15,971 nt of DNA from contig JALSKY010000139.1 of NCBI GenBank assembly GCA_026988585.1, forward strand, positions 1 to 15,971, written 5' to 3'. A model generated the notes under the pieces. It ran no database searches. It was not told where the DNA came from and saw only the letters and a program-made list of their open reading frames with translations. The stretch comes from Deltaproteobacteria bacterium. GTDB taxonomy: Bacteria > Desulfobacterota > Dissulfuribacteria > Dissulfuribacterales > QOAL01. This document shows, in pieces, positions 7,419 through 14,436 of this stretch (positions within the stretch are counted from its first letter, which is position 1; every line of letters starts with the position of its first letter). The position numbers and the translations under genes are program-made.

Positions 7419-8885
7419 TTATTTGAGCCTTATTGCAACATATCTGCTCAGCTCACCATCCTTGATCCTGAACAGTACACGTTCCCTGGACTGTTTCAGT
7501 GCCTTCATGAACTCATCCACGCTGCGTACCCTCTTTCTGTTGACCTCGATTATGAGCTGTCCGGGCCTCATTCCTGCCGCAGCAGCAGTGCTGCCAGGCT
7601 CTACTTCTGCGATCAGAACACCCTGTCCCGCCTTGTAACCGAACTGCTCCGCAAGGTCGGGTGTCAACTCCTGCACTGCCAGCCCGATCTTGGAAAGGAT
7701 GTCGTCCTTGCTCATGGTTATGGCGCTGGCACCAGGCTTCTCTTCGATGACCGCCTTTATCTCTTTTTTCTTGCCATCCCGCAGGATCTCAAAGGTTACT
7801 GCTGTGCCTGGGGGTGTCAGGGCTATCTTGTTCCTCAGTTCTCCAACGTCGCCAACCTTCTGCCCGTTGACTTTCAGAATAACATCCCCTGACTTGAAGC
7901 CGGCCTTGGCTGCTGGTGAATTGTCAGCCACCTCTGCAACCAGGATGCCTTCAGCCTTTGGCAGCCCGAAGGATTTGGCAAGATCCTCGTCAATCTCCTG
8001 GATCACTACGCCAAGCCATCCCCTGACCACTTTGCCGTTCTTTATGAGTTGGTCCTTTACTGCTCTGGCCATGTTGATGGGAATGGCAAAGCCAATTCCC
8101 ATGGAGCCACCGCTTCTGGAAAATATGGCAGTGTTCATGCCGATTACCTCACCATGGATGTTCAGCAGAGGACCGCCGGAGTTTCCCGGGTTTATGGCTG
8201 CATCTGTCTGGATGAAGTCCTCATAGTCATTGATGCCAAGGCGGCTTCTGCCCTTGGCACTGACAACTCCTACAGTTACGGTCTCCGCCAGTCCGAAGGG
8301 ATTGCCAATGGCGATGACCCATTCACCAACCTCCAGTGCATCAGAATCTCCAAGGGGCAGTACAGGCAGATTCTTGGCGTCTATTTTGATAACGGCAACA
8401 TCCGACTGGGGATCCTTGCCTATCACCTTGGCCTTGAACTTCCTGCCATCTGCCAGTTTTACCTTGATCTCATCTGCTCCTCCCACTACATGGTTGTTGG
8501 TAAGGATGTAACCATCCGGACTTATTATGAAACCGGAGCCCTGTCCGCGCTGCTTGAACTTCCGCGGGGGCCGCATCCTGAGCTGGGGACCGAAGAACCT
8601 CTGAAAGAATGGGTCGTTAAAGAGACCGAACGGGTCTCTGCCAAGTGGAGAACGACCGCCTCTGCCTTCTACCACCTTTTCCACCTGGACAAAGACCACG
8701 GCTGGCTTCGCTTTCTTGACGATCTGTGCAAATGCCTTGGATGTCTTGTCTAACAACTCAATGGCATCATCATTACTGTTGCTGTCTGAATAAGCGGATG
8801 CTGCCGGGGCCTGTGCCATAAGAATGAAAAGGGCTAAGGTTATGACAACTGTCATTACATCCTGGAAACTGAATCGGTGTTTCAT
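7419..8885 (-). CDS. degP: Periplasmic Do-family serine protease DegP/HtrA-type
   Basis: This is an envelope protease/chaperone that degrades misfolded periplasmic proteins. The 488-residue product begins with a basic start and hydrophobic segment ending in APAASA (about residue 31), a signal peptide. The trypsin-like domain has the full catalytic triad: His132 (TNNHVVGG), Asp162 (SDVAVIKI) and Ser236 (GNSGGPL). A disordered Gly/Arg/Phe-rich insertion (about 75-112, with GRDPFGLFNDPFFQRFFG) matches the LA-loop region of DegP/DegQ proteins. Two PDZ domains follow: about 290-380, containing GWLGVVIQE and GFKSGDVILKVNG, and about 400-485. The ATG at 8885 has a strong AAGGAGG at 8899-8893. It lies 79 bases after ftsH and 15 bases before hisD on the same strand. 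DegQ or MucD are equally suitable names; the family is certain, the paralogue is not. Confidence 0.94.
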   Translation of the reverse strand: MKHRFSFQDVMTVVITLALFILMAQAPAASAYSDSNSNDDAIELLDKTSKAFAQIVKKAKPAVVFVQVEKVVEGRGGRSPLGRDPFGLFNDPFFQRFFGPQLRMRPPRKFKQRGQGSGFIISPDGYILTNNHVVGGADEIKVKLADGRKFKAKVIGKDPQSDVAVIKIDAKNLPVLPLGDSDALEVGEWVIAIGNPFGLAETVTVGVVSAKGRSRLGINDYEDFIQTDAAINPGNSGGPLLNIHGEVIGMNTAIFSRSGGSMGIGFAIPINMARAVKDQLIKNGKVVRGWLGVVIQEIDEDLAKSFGLPKAEGILVAEVADNSPAAKAGFKSGDVILKVNGQKVGDVGELRNKIALTPPGTAVTFEILRDGKKKEIKAVIEEKPGASAITMSKDDILSKIGLAVQELTPDLAEQFGYKAGQGVLIAEVEPGSTAAAAGMRPGQLIIEVNRKRVRSVDEFMKALKQSRERVLFRIKDGELSRYVAIRLK

Positions 8886-8937
8886 GGTCTTTCCTCCTTG
8901 AATTTCAAATAAAGTGGTTTGTTACTGTTTGTTTTTT

Positions 8938-8952
8938 ACAGGTTCAACCTGT
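8938..8952. repeat. Short perfect inverted repeat between ftsH and degP
   Basis: ACAGGTT-C-AACCTGT is a 15-base perfect palindrome around one central base, sitting in the 79-base gap between the ftsH stop and the degP-type start. Read on the minus strand it is followed by A-rich rather than T-rich sequence, so it does not look like a terminator for ftsH. It could be an mRNA hairpin or an operator; nothing further supports either. Confidence 0.4.
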
Positions 8953-8964
8953 TGTTTATTTTGT

Positions 8965-11040
8965 TTATTCTCCGTTTTTACCGTTTTTATTGCCAATATC
9001 CTGTGCGTTCATATTTTCACCATCTTGTGATTTTTCAGGATCTCCATCCGCATCGGCGGAGGATTGCGCCCCTTCAACCAGTGTCCTGAATTCTTCTGCA
9101 CTCATCACCTCTGCTGTCAAGAGTTTGTCAGTAACCCTGTGTAACTGGTCCAGGTTGTCGCTGATTATTCTTCTGGCCCGCGCATACTGCTCTTTCATCA
9201 CCCTTCTGACTTCAGCATCTATCTCTGCCTGAAGTTCCGGGCTTATGTTCTGCTGTTCTCCAAGGCCAGGAATCTTGAGAAAAGGGCTGCTCTCTCTGGA
9301 CAGGGCTACCGGCCCAATCTTTTCGCTCATTCCAAACCGGCATACCATGCTCCTGGCCATCTCTGTAGCAACTTCTAAGTCATTCTGGGCACCGGAACTG
9401 ATCTCCTTGAGCACGATCTCTTCTGCAGCCCGTCCGCCAAGGCTGACACAGATCTTGTCCAGAAGCTCTCCCTTGGTCATGAGAAATCTCTCCTCTTCAG
9501 GAAGCTGCAGTGTGTATCCAAGGGCGGCCTTGCCCCTGGGAATGATGGAGATCTTTGCAACAGGATCTGCATTGGGGCAGTGGAACGCAACCAGGGCATG
9601 TCCTGCCTCGTGGAATGCCACCCGTTTCCGTTCCCTTTCACCCAGCCTCCTGCTCTTTCGTTCAGGTCCGGCAAAGACCTTTTCCAAAGCCTCCTCTATA
9701 TGGTGCTGGGTTATTTTGGAGCTTCCATCCCGAGCCGCAAGCAGAGCTGCCTCATTCATCACATTTGCCAGGTCTGCACCTGAAAAGCCGGGAGTGCGCA
9801 GGGCGATGGCCCTGAGATCAACATCATCTGCCAAGGGTTTCCCCCGGGCATGAACCCGCAAAATCGCCTCCCTGCCTTTGACATCAGGGGCATCCAGCAC
9901 CACCTGCCTGTCAAACCTGCCTGGGCGCAGCAGGGCAGGATCCAGGACCTCCGGGCGATTAGTGGCTGCAAGAAGTATTACTCCGGTGTTTGGTTCAAAA
10001 CCGTCCATCTCCACCAGGAGCTGATTAAGGGTCTGTTCCCTCTCCTCGTGACCGCCGGTTATGCCACCGCCGCGAAACTTTCCGATAGCGTCTATCTCAT
10101 CAATAAATATGATGCAGGGGGCGTTGGCCTTGGCCTGTTCAAACAGGTCCCTGACCCTGGCTGCACCTACTCCTACGAACATCTCCACGAATTCTGATCC
10201 GGAGATACTGTAGAAGGGAACCCCTGCTTCTCCTGCCAATGCCCTTGCCATCAGGGTTTTGCCGGTTCCTGGCGGGCCAACAAGCAGAACACCCTTGGGA
10301 ATTTTGGCACCGAGCCGCTCAAACTTTTCAGGCCGTTTCAGAAACTCCACCACCTCTTTGAGTTCCTCCTTGGCCTCGTCACAGCCAGCAACATCCTCAA
10401 AGGTTACGCCTGTCTCCTTTTCCACCAGGACCTTCGCCTTGGATTTGCCGATGGGCAGAAAACCCCTGCCAGGGCTTCCCATTCCTCGGATCAGCAGGAA
10501 CCACAAGCCGACCCAGAATGCAATGGGAATTATGGTGCCCCAGAGAAGCTGCCAGAAGAAACTCTCCCTGCTGCCTTCATACCTGACTCCGGCGGCATCC
10601 AGTTCTTCCACCAGTTTTGGATCCTTGACCCTTACGGTCTTGAAAAGGATGATGTTTTCCGACACCCCGGAATTCTTACCGAGAAGATTTTTGATATCTG
10701 TGAGGGTTGGGCCATTCTGGCCTGGCAGGTGGAACGGATCTCCTTCTCTCCCTGCCCTCTGTTGATCCATGGCCTCTATCTGCTGTTTCAGGTTTTTCAG
10801 CTCCTTTTGCGGGCCGTTATAGATGAGACCTGTTATCTCAGTTTCTGTGAGACGTATTTCCAGGACCCGTCCCTGGCGCAGATATGTCTTGAAGTCTGAA
10901 TAGGGGATCTTCCTGGTGTGGACCGACAGGAGCAGTTGCGGAAGGACCAGTACCAGAATCAATCCGGCAATCCAGTAAGCATAGCTGAACCACTCCTTTT
11001 TTCTGTTTTTCGGTTCTTTTTTCTGTTTTTCTTTGGGCAT
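8965..11040 (-). CDS. ftsH: ATP-dependent zinc metalloprotease FtsH
   Basis: FtsH is the membrane-anchored AAA+ protease that extracts and degrades unassembled membrane proteins and selected cytosolic regulators. The 691-residue product has two N-terminal membrane segments (about 19-40 and 163-184). The AAA domain has Walker A GPPGTGKT (255-262), Walker B IIFIDEID (310-317) and the second region of homology ATNRPEVLDPALLRPGRFDRQV. The pore motif MFVGVGA is present. The M41 protease site is HEAGH (477-481), with the third zinc ligand Asp554 in SSGAQNDLEVAT. The segment between the membrane helices is about 120 residues, longer than the roughly 70 of E. coli FtsH, partly owing to a Gly/Gln/charged stretch at about 78-125. 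The C-terminus is a hydrophilic, Asn/Asp-rich tail. The ATG at 11040 has only a weak GAG-type ribosome-binding site. It is followed by degP on the same strand. Confidence 0.97.
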   Translation of the reverse strand: MPKEKQKKEPKNRKKEWFSYAYWIAGLILVLVLPQLLLSVHTRKIPYSDFKTYLRQGRVLEIRLTETEITGLIYNGPQKELKNLKQQIEAMDQQRAGREGDPFHLPGQNGPTLTDIKNLLGKNSGVSENIILFKTVRVKDPKLVEELDAAGVRYEGSRESFFWQLLWGTIIPIAFWVGLWFLLIRGMGSPGRGFLPIGKSKAKVLVEKETGVTFEDVAGCDEAKEELKEVVEFLKRPEKFERLGAKIPKGVLLVGPPGTGKTLMARALAGEAGVPFYSISGSEFVEMFVGVGAARVRDLFEQAKANAPCIIFIDEIDAIGKFRGGGITGGHEEREQTLNQLLVEMDGFEPNTGVILLAATNRPEVLDPALLRPGRFDRQVVLDAPDVKGREAILRVHARGKPLADDVDLRAIALRTPGFSGADLANVMNEAALLAARDGSSKITQHHIEEALEKVFAGPERKSRRLGERERKRVAFHEAGHALVAFHCPNADPVAKISIIPRGKAALGYTLQLPEEERFLMTKGELLDKICVSLGGRAAEEIVLKEISSGAQNDLEVATEMARSMVCRFGMSEKIGPVALSRESSPFLKIPGLGEQQNISPELQAEIDAEVRRVMKEQYARARRIISDNLDQLHRVTDKLLTAEVMSAEEFRTLVEGAQSSADADGDPEKSQDGENMNAQDIGNKNGKNGE

Positions 11041-11124
11041 TGTTCAACTCTATCTCTAATCTTCACAGGGCCAGGGCCTGATGGCGATCATTTGCATCTG
11101 TGTTGTTTGGAGCTGTTTTTCACA

Positions 11125-11152
11125 AAGTTAATACTGGAGTGGCATAAGTCAA
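11125..11152 (-). promoter_or_regulatory. Weak candidate promoter upstream of ftsH
   Basis: In the 125-base gap before ftsH the minus strand shows TTGACT (11152-11147), a five-of-six match to the sigma-70 -35 box, followed after 16 bases by TAACTT (11130-11125), a poor -10. A promoter here would let ftsH-degP-hisD be transcribed independently of smr-tmk. No heat-shock (sigma-32-type) consensus was found. Confidence 0.25.
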
Positions 11153-11165
11153 AAGGAAGATCTTG

Positions 11166-11855
11166 TCAGGATTGGTGCCGGGCAGTGTTAAGATGACATA
11201 AAATTGTTTTAAGGGCCATGGAAAGGATCTCTTCCTGCGGCAGAGAGGCATCTATACGGATTATCCTGGCACCATTCCTGCCACTGTTTTCCTCTTCATG
11301 CAGGATCCGTTCATATAGTTCTGCTACCCTTTGCAGGTAATCCAGTTTTTCAAAGCTGTTTGCCTTCTTCCTCCCCTTAATGATCCTTTTCAATGCCTGT
11401 TCCGGATCTATCTGCAGGAATATGACAATATCGGGCCTTACTGCAATCTTTCTGTTCTGTTTCATGATCTTGTCAGGATCAAGCCCGATAGCCCCCTGGT
11501 AGGCCGCTGTGGAGTAGTAATATCGGTCACATAGTACCACATTGCCCTGCTGCAGTGCTGGTATGATTTCTTTGTCCAGGTGTTCTTGCCTGTCCAGTAA
11601 AAACAGGTTGAGTTCCTCTTCAGGGGAGAGCCTGGTTCCAGTGAAGCTCTCTCTGAGCCTTTTCCCCCATCGCCCCTGGGTAGGTTCAAAGGTGAGCAGG
11701 GTATCCTGGCCCAACTCATGGAGACGCTGGCTGAGCCTCTCTGCAAGCGTGGTTTTTCCTGCCCCATCGATCCCCTCAAGGACTATAAAAAGCCCGGGAT
11801 ATCCTTTTCTTTGAACCCTTTCAGGATCATTGCCATCTGGCTGATTTTGTACCAT
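11166..11855 (-). CDS. tmk: Thymidylate kinase Tmk
   Basis: Tmk phosphorylates dTMP to dTDP with ATP, an essential step of dTTP synthesis. The P-loop GIDGAGKT is at residues 28-35 of this reading. EPTQGRWGKRLR supplies the base-binding loop, CDRYYYSTAAYQG (from about 109) is the DRY-type thymidylate kinase signature, and a lysine/arginine-rich lid (KGRKKANSFEKLDYLQRV) follows. The open frame extends to an ATG at 11906, seven bases after the smr stop, giving 246 residues. I prefer the ATG at 11855 (229 residues) because AGGGA lies five bases upstream and the family is usually about 205-220 residues. Even so, about 20 extra residues precede the core. It is probably translationally linked to the smr-domain gene upstream, and ftsH follows after about 125 bases. 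Confidence 0.92.
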   Translation of the reverse strand: MVQNQPDGNDPERVQRKGYPGLFIVLEGIDGAGKTTLAERLSQRLHELGQDTLLTFEPTQGRWGKRLRESFTGTRLSPEEELNLFLLDRQEHLDKEIIPALQQGNVVLCDRYYYSTAAYQGAIGLDPDKIMKQNRKIAVRPDIVIFLQIDPEQALKRIIKGRKKANSFEKLDYLQRVAELYERILHEEENSGRNGARIIRIDASLPQEEILSMALKTILCHLNTARHQS

Positions 11856-11913
11856 GTTAGTCCCTGTCTCAAAGTTAAAATCTGATTGAATTAAAGGCGT
11901 GTTCATAGAGGTT

Positions 11914-12804
11914 TCAGGCCCTTTTGACCCTTGCCGGCCGTTTTCTCAGGAGCACATAGGTGACCCCTGCTCCCCCATCCCAAGAGGGTGCACTTGAATA
12001 GGCCAGAACCCAGCGGCGGAACGCCCCCTTTGTGAGAAAATTCAGCACCACCTTTTTGAGTACCGGTTCCCGTTTGGAAGATAGCCCCCTGCCATGAATA
12101 TACGCTATACATCTCCTGTTTTCCTGGATGCTCTCCTCCATGAATTCATTGCAAACCTCTTCTGCCTGGGCTGCAGTGAGACCATGAAGGTCGCAGTATG
12201 CCTGAATGGCGTATTTCCCTCTGCGCAGCTTCCTTACTATCTGGGGGTTGTCGTTGATGTCAGGCCCATGGACATATTCAGGAGTCTTCTCTACAGGCAG
12301 ACCTGCCCTGCCTGATACCAGCTCCTTGAGAATCCTGATTGCAGCATCTTCTTCTGCCACGGAGGCCTTTGTATCCTGAGATGGATTTCCCATCTCCTTA
12401 TTGGAGTCTTCTGAATATCCTCTACCATGTTCTATGGGCTGTACTCCCTCCATGGCCTGAAGAAAAAGCCTGAGCTCTTCCTCATCTTCTCCCTTCCTGC
12501 TCTGAGAAGATGGAGAAGCGCAGGGCGCACGGGACGATCCTTCCATCTTTCGTGGCTTTTGCGACTCCTGGGCCTTCACTCTTTCACTGCTGCCTGTAAT
12601 ACCCATGCTGTCTGTGCTGGACGTTCCCGGGTTATTATCCCCTGTCTGCCTTCTGGCACCACCTGTAACTGCATGTTTCAATATCTCAAAAGGTCTGCTG
12701 GTCAGGGGAGAACTGTGCAGGAGAGAGCTTTCACCGGTAACCTGCTCTACTGCCCTTTCCGCCAGAGTCGTTTTCCTCTTTCTCCGTTTTTTCCTGGATG
12801 CCAT
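11914..12804 (-). CDS. Smr-domain (MutS2 C-terminal-like) protein
   Basis: The C-terminal third (about 175-290) is an Smr domain, found on MutS2 and on stand-alone proteins, which binds or nicks branched nucleic acid or RNA. The diagnostic motifs are DLHGLT (205-210) and HGRG (237-240), followed by the family's ending YSSAPSWDGGAGVTYVLL. The leader RKLRRGKYAIQAYCDLHG matches single-domain Smr proteins of the YdaL/SmrA type. The first 20 residues are extremely basic (KKRRKRK), and about residues 20-150 are low-complexity, Ser/Glu/Lys-rich and probably disordered, with one short hydrophobic island (ELRLFLQAMEG). The total of 296 residues is longer than the usual 180-220 because of this tail. 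The ATG at 12804 has no clear Shine-Dalgarno sequence. It is the first gene of the smr-tmk-ftsH-degP-hisD run. Confidence 0.87.
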   Translation of the reverse strand: MASRKKRRKRKTTLAERAVEQVTGESSLLHSSPLTSRPFEILKHAVTGGARRQTGDNNPGTSSTDSMGITGSSERVKAQESQKPRKMEGSSRAPCASPSSQSRKGEDEEELRLFLQAMEGVQPIEHGRGYSEDSNKEMGNPSQDTKASVAEEDAAIRILKELVSGRAGLPVEKTPEYVHGPDINDNPQIVRKLRRGKYAIQAYCDLHGLTAAQAEEVCNEFMEESIQENRRCIAYIHGRGLSSKREPVLKKVVLNFLTKGAFRRWVLAYSSAPSWDGGAGVTYVLLRKRPARVKRA

Positions 12805-12939
12805 CTATAGATCAATCGTTTTTGCAAGATGTTGTTTTTTTCACCAGGCTCGTCTGGGACAAAAAACACGGAACCGGGAGCAACTCCCTGGATCCATTGA
12901 CCCATTATTAGCACAGTTTTGCAGAGAGTGAAATTGGTG

Positions 12940-12969
12940 AAAAAGAAGAGGCGGGGAGTCCCGCCTCTT
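12940..12969 (-). terminator. Rho-independent terminator of the 12999-13406 gene
   Basis: A perfect ten-base-pair stem (AAGAGGCGGG 12946-12955 with CCCGCCTCTT 12960-12969) around a four-base loop is followed on the minus strand by CTTTTT. It starts 30 bases past the stop of the minus-strand secreted-protein gene and separates that transcript from smr. Confidence 0.88.
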
Positions 12970-12998
12970 GAAGTACTGTTTATGCCCAGTGTGGCGAT

Positions 12999-13406
12999 TT
13001 AGTACCCTTGGCCATGTCTTGCGCCATGCTGTCCTGGGCCGTAACCTCCTGTCTGGTTCTTCTGCTGATAGGCCTTGCCGCTATTCATGCCCTGGCCCAT
13101 ACCGCCTTGCTGCATCCCTCTGTTGTTCATCATTCCCCTGCCGCCTGCTGGAGGCACATTCCCAAACGGGCATACCTTGCCACGCCACTTTTGTCTCTCT
13201 GCAGGGGTGGCATTACGCATCTTTTCCCGCCATGCGCGCTGGAACTCCATCTTTTCCTGTATGGTGGCATTTTTTAGCTCCGGGGCCATCTGGGCCATCT
13301 CCTCTAGGGTATAGCTGCTGTAATCTCTTGCCAAGACAGGAATGGCAAAGAGCATCAACCCAAGTCCTGCCATAAGTCCTGCGAATCTTTTCTGTCTTCT
13401 GTTCAT
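12999..13406 (-). CDS. Small secreted Met/Gly-rich protein (DUF1104-like core, ZraP-like layout)
   Basis: This 135-residue protein has a clear signal peptide (MNRRQKR then a hydrophobic stretch, cut near VLA-RDY at 26/27), so it is expected in the periplasm. The mature N-terminal half (about 28-76, YSSYTLEEMAQM to ATPAERQKWRG) is a charged two-helix segment resembling the DUF1104 type; this is a recollection, not a search. The C-terminal half (about 86-135) is low-complexity, rich in Gly, Met, Gln and some His, with repeated GM and GQG motifs and one Cys79. That layout recalls the zinc-binding periplasmic chaperone ZraP, without evident homology. A strong AAGGAGG (13420-13414) supports the ATG at 13406. 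A sigma-54 promoter lies at 13499-13484 and an intrinsic terminator at 12969, so this is a single-gene transcript. A metal- or stress-related role is inferred from composition and promoter type only. Confidence 0.85.
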   Translation of the reverse strand: MNRRQKRFAGLMAGLGLMLFAIPVLARDYSSYTLEEMAQMAPELKNATIQEKMEFQRAWREKMRNATPAERQKWRGKVCPFGNVPPAGGRGMMNNRGMQQGGMGQGMNSGKAYQQKNQTGGYGPGQHGARHGQGY

Positions 13407-13483
13407 TTTGTTTCCTCCTTGTTTTTAGCTGGTGTGCAGTTTTTTCAGGCGTTTCTGCCTGTGATCCGTTTGTCTTTATCTAA

Positions 13484-13499
13484 TGCCATATCCGTGCCA
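13484..13499 (-). promoter_or_regulatory. Sigma-54 (-24/-12) promoter of the 12999-13406 gene
   Basis: The minus strand reads TGGCACGGATATGGCA, which matches the RpoN consensus TGGCACG-N4-TTGCW at every fixed position except one (G for T at position 13). The invariant GG and GC are exactly ten bases apart. Transcription would begin near 13473, about 67 bases before the ATG. Confidence 0.85.
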
Positions 13500-13575
13500 T
13501 GTGCGTTTTAGGCAATAAAAACAGGCAGGTAACTCCAAGAATGATAGTTTTTGATTCTGATTTTTGGGATAAACG

Positions 13576-13588
13576 GACAAAAATGTCG
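13576..13588. promoter_or_regulatory. Candidate enhancer (activator) site, copy 1
   Basis: GACAAAAATGTCG contains an inverted repeat, GACA-AAAA-TGTC. The same 13 bases recur at 14305-14317 near two other sigma-54 promoters. Its centre is about 108 bases upstream of the predicted start site of the 12999-13406 gene, the usual distance for an NtrC-type activator. A related AACA-N4-TGTT repeat lies 46 bases further upstream at 13622-13633. Confidence 0.65.
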
Positions 13589-13755
13589 AAAGGGTCTCCA
13601 TTCAACGGTCTTGTTGATTTGAACAGTCATGTTGATGCAGTTATGGATGTAAAAGGGCCCCCTGTTTTCTGTGAACGGGTTAAAACAACTTTGTGAAGGA
13701 TGTCAGCAGAACTGTCTGACTGATCTTTCAGGCAAATTGGAGGGGAAGGGGCCCG

Positions 13756-13791
13756 AAAAACAAAGATCTCCGGGGCCGTTACCAGCCCCGG
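13756..13791 (-). terminator. Intrinsic terminator of the 13831-14133 gene
   Basis: A seven-base-pair GC stem (CCGGGGC 13770-13776 with GCCCCGG 13785-13791) with an eight-base loop lies 40 bases past the stop. On the minus strand it is followed by AGATC then TTTGTTTTT, a slightly offset T-rich tract. Confidence 0.65.
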
Positions 13792-13830
13792 GGTTTAGGG
13801 GTCGAGTGTTACAGGATTGCCTGAATGGTA

Positions 13831-14133
13831 TTACTTTGCCTCAGTTTCTCCTTCCTTGGGCATCTCCTGTGTATCAACATCTTTGTCGTTCTCTTTGGTA
13901 TCACAATCCTTTTTTGCCTCATCGGTAGCGGCTTCCGGTTTGGCCTCATCCATCTTATAGACCTCGGTATTAGGGGTCTCTTCACTGCCGCTCTCGGCAA
14001 TAACCATCTCCTGCTTGAGCTTTTCCACTTCCTGGACTGCGTCTGTGGTCTCATCTGCAGCAAAGGCAGGGATGGAAAAACTCAGGATAGCGGTTCCCAT
14101 GATCAGTGTGATGATTCTGTTTCCTCTTTTCAT
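13831..14133 (-). CDS. Small secreted acidic protein, unknown function
   Basis: This 100-residue protein has a textbook signal peptide (MKRGNR, then a hydrophobic segment, then AFA-ADE with cleavage near 25/26). The mature part of about 75 residues is almost entirely Glu, Asp, Lys, Ala and Thr, with no aromatic residue except one Tyr and a single Cys (AKKDCDT), and is probably disordered. I recognise no domain. Acidic clusters could bind cations, but nothing in the sequence proves this. The ATG at 14133 follows AAGGAG at good spacing. A sigma-54 promoter at 14235-14220 and a terminator at 13791-13756 make it a single-gene transcript. It is divergent from the 14490 gene and sensor kinase. Composition differs sharply from the housekeeping genes, though base composition does not. 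Confidence 0.82.
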   Translation of the reverse strand: MKRGNRIITLIMGTAILSFSIPAFAADETTDAVQEVEKLKQEMVIAESGSEETPNTEVYKMDEAKPEAATDEAKKDCDTKENDKDVDTQEMPKEGETEAK

Positions 14134-14219
14134 CTCTTTTTTCTCCTTTTTTCTTTTTTGTGATCTGTTTGCTTGGTAGTCATCTTCAAGCCGGCCAGCT
14201 TCTGATGAAATCCTAACAT

Positions 14220-14235
14220 TGCATCTGCTGTACCA
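14220..14235 (-). promoter_or_regulatory. Sigma-54 (-24/-12) promoter of the 13831-14133 gene
   Basis: The minus strand reads TGGTACAGCAGATGCA, compared with TGGCACG-N4-TTGCW. The GG and GC doublets are at the required ten-base spacing; three less conserved positions differ. The predicted start near 14209 gives a leader of about 75 bases. Confidence 0.7.
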
Positions 14236-14303
14236 ACCTGCCGGGCCGTTTCTTGGTTGCCTGAATTAACATGCTGAAACTACGGTTAATATTGACTTAA
14301 TTT

Positions 14304-14317
14304 CGACAAAAATGTCG
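14304..14317. promoter_or_regulatory. Candidate enhancer (activator) site, copy 2, between divergent promoters
   Basis: CGACAAAAATGTCG is a perfect inverted repeat (CGACA, four A, TGTCG) and shares 13 identical bases with the site at 13576-13588. It is about 100 bases upstream of the minus-strand start and about 150 upstream of the plus-strand start, so one bound activator could serve both promoters. A TGTC half-site 32 bases away (three helical turns) may be a second contact. Confidence 0.7.
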
Positions 14318-14436
14318 GACACGGGCCTTCTTTTTTCATCGAAATGTCCTGCCCTGGAGTGTGAGGAGATGGGTGAGCCACCTTTTTATGTGTGTAAAAG
14401 CCTTCATTCTGCAAAAAACCGGATTTTTATCGGTTA

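Larger units (their letters stand above)
13407..13830. other. 424-base intergenic region with sigma-54 control elements
   Basis: This gap between two minus-strand secreted-protein genes contains the terminator of the upstream gene (13756-13791), a GACA-N4-TGTC inverted repeat (13576-13587), a weaker AACA-N4-TGTT repeat (13622-13633) and the sigma-54 promoter at 13484-13499. A 65-codon plus-strand frame from 13499 has no ribosome-binding site and overlaps these elements, so I regard the region as non-coding. Confidence 0.7.

Noticed and set aside
7104..7892. Long plus-strand open frame opposite hisD and degP
   Set aside because: It is antisense to two confidently identified genes, its protein has no recognisable domain, and it has no convincing ribosome-binding site.
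8938..8952. Terminator between ftsH and degP
   Set aside because: The palindrome is followed by A-rich, not T-rich, sequence on the transcribed minus strand, so it was listed only as an inverted repeat.
12858..12870. GACAAAAAACACG upstream of smr, similar to half of the activator repeat
   Set aside because: Only the left half matches, the TGTC arm is missing, and no -24/-12 promoter was found before smr.
12869..12890. GGGAG/CTCCC hairpin followed by a T run in the smr leader (minus strand)
   Set aside because: The stem is only five base pairs with a mismatch beyond it, the T run is offset, and no leader peptide is seen, so an attenuator cannot be supported.
13499..13696. A 65-codon plus-strand open frame in the intergenic region
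   Set aside because: It has no ribosome-binding site, its ATG overlaps the sigma-54 promoter on the other strand, its frame covers the activator repeat, and the product resembles no protein I know.
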